DNA of 64,000 bases from Mactra quadrangularis (lineage: Eukaryota; Mollusca; Bivalvia; Venerida; Mactridae). The position numbers were made by a program, and so were the translations under genes. The stretch lies in NCBI GenBank assembly GCA_025267735.1, contig CM046294.1:8590001-8654000 (forward strand). The letters run 5' to 3'. The notes below the pieces were generated by a model. The model was not told where the DNA came from. It made no database searches and was given only the letters and a program-made list of their open reading frames with translations. This document shows positions 63,674-64,000 of this stretch, piece after piece. The first letter of the stretch is position 1. Every line of letters starts with the position of its first letter.

Positions 63674-64000
63674 ATATAAAGACGCATCTAATAGTATTTA
63701 ATTTAATTTATTTGCAATGCAATATGTTGACAAAATCACGACAGAAGTCATAATTAGATTATAGCAATGCCTAATTTCCAAGGCTGTGGTAAACAAGCAT
63801 GGCAGATTGCAATCGTTAAACTATCGTGTTTTATTTTAGAACTATTAGTTTAACAGAAGAAAGGATGGCAAAACCGAGGGGGGGTGTGTTCGAACTTCCA
63901 ACCCCAGCCTGATCTAATAGGCAAATGGGATTAAAGAATGAAGTTACAACGTTAAACATATTCACTGTAATTAAAAGGGTTCCATGTAAATGTAGTTCTT

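Larger units (their letters stand above)
53983..64000. other. Downstream region without a recognised gene
   Basis: About 10 kb of AT-rich sequence. Apart from the repeats listed separately I see no exon with homology or coding-like composition on either strand. From about 58.1 kb onward CpG dinucleotides are commoner than upstream. Perfect CRE sites (TGACGTCA) lie at 60899-60906 and 62815-62822, the latter 4 bases after an E-box CACGTG (62805-62810). Confidence 0.6.

Noticed and set aside
63562..63753. Small frame at the right end
   Set aside because: It overlaps the end of the hAT element and has no recognisable feature.

Overview
The window is animal nuclear DNA: about two-thirds AT by eye, with GT-AG introns of up to 20 kb, tRNA-derived SINEs, palindromic foldback elements and long ATC/GAT microsatellites. 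I see no bacterial or viral gene organisation. The repeat style (hairpin-led repeats with GTCCG runs, SINEs with a MESC-like look) suggests a mollusc, most likely a bivalve. That taxon is an inference.

One gene explains all recognisable coding sequence. It lies on the + strand from base 1 to 52,701 and is the orthologue of vertebrate PRDM3 (MECOM/EVI1) and PRDM16 (fly hamlet). Eight coding exons are supported: 1-33 (its first four bases, ATGA, would lie just left of the window), 13526-13783, 14136-14323, 34798-34887, 40607-40721, 46381-46516, 49670-50006 and 50770-52701. All junctions agree in phase, giving about 1,030 residues. In order these carry an N-terminal MRSK-type basic peptide, an acidic linker, a divergent PR (SET-like) domain on three exons, six zinc fingers (first cluster), a long linker with two CtBP-type motifs (PFDLS, PLDLS), three zinc fingers (second cluster), the motif [11 protein letters not shown] and an acidic tail. 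The middle of the PR domain is too short. A candidate missing exon sits at 27598, but its 3' end does not fit in phase.

Between the exons: intron 1 (34-13525) holds SINEs, two TIR elements, a 39-bp minisatellite and two copies of a roughly 270-bp element. Intron 3 (14324-34797) holds two more copies of that element, a 60-bp minisatellite with (ATC)n, a (GAT)n tract, and two tiny retroposed tails with perfect 13-bp target duplications. Introns 4-7 hold foldback elements, a 36-bp minisatellite, a CpG-retaining stretch at 41.2-43.7 kb between the PR exons and the finger exons, a fifth copy of the 270-bp element and a tRNA-headed SINE. The 3' UTR carries eight copies of a 21-bp unit that is itself a small palindrome.

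From about 54 to 64 kb I recognise no gene. This part holds SINEs, foldback elements, a perfect 28-bp inverted repeat around TTTACGTGGCCACGTAAA palindromes, and a clean non-autonomous hAT element (63202-63673) with an 8-bp target duplication.

Coordinates and repeat matches were read by eye. No search or folding program was run.
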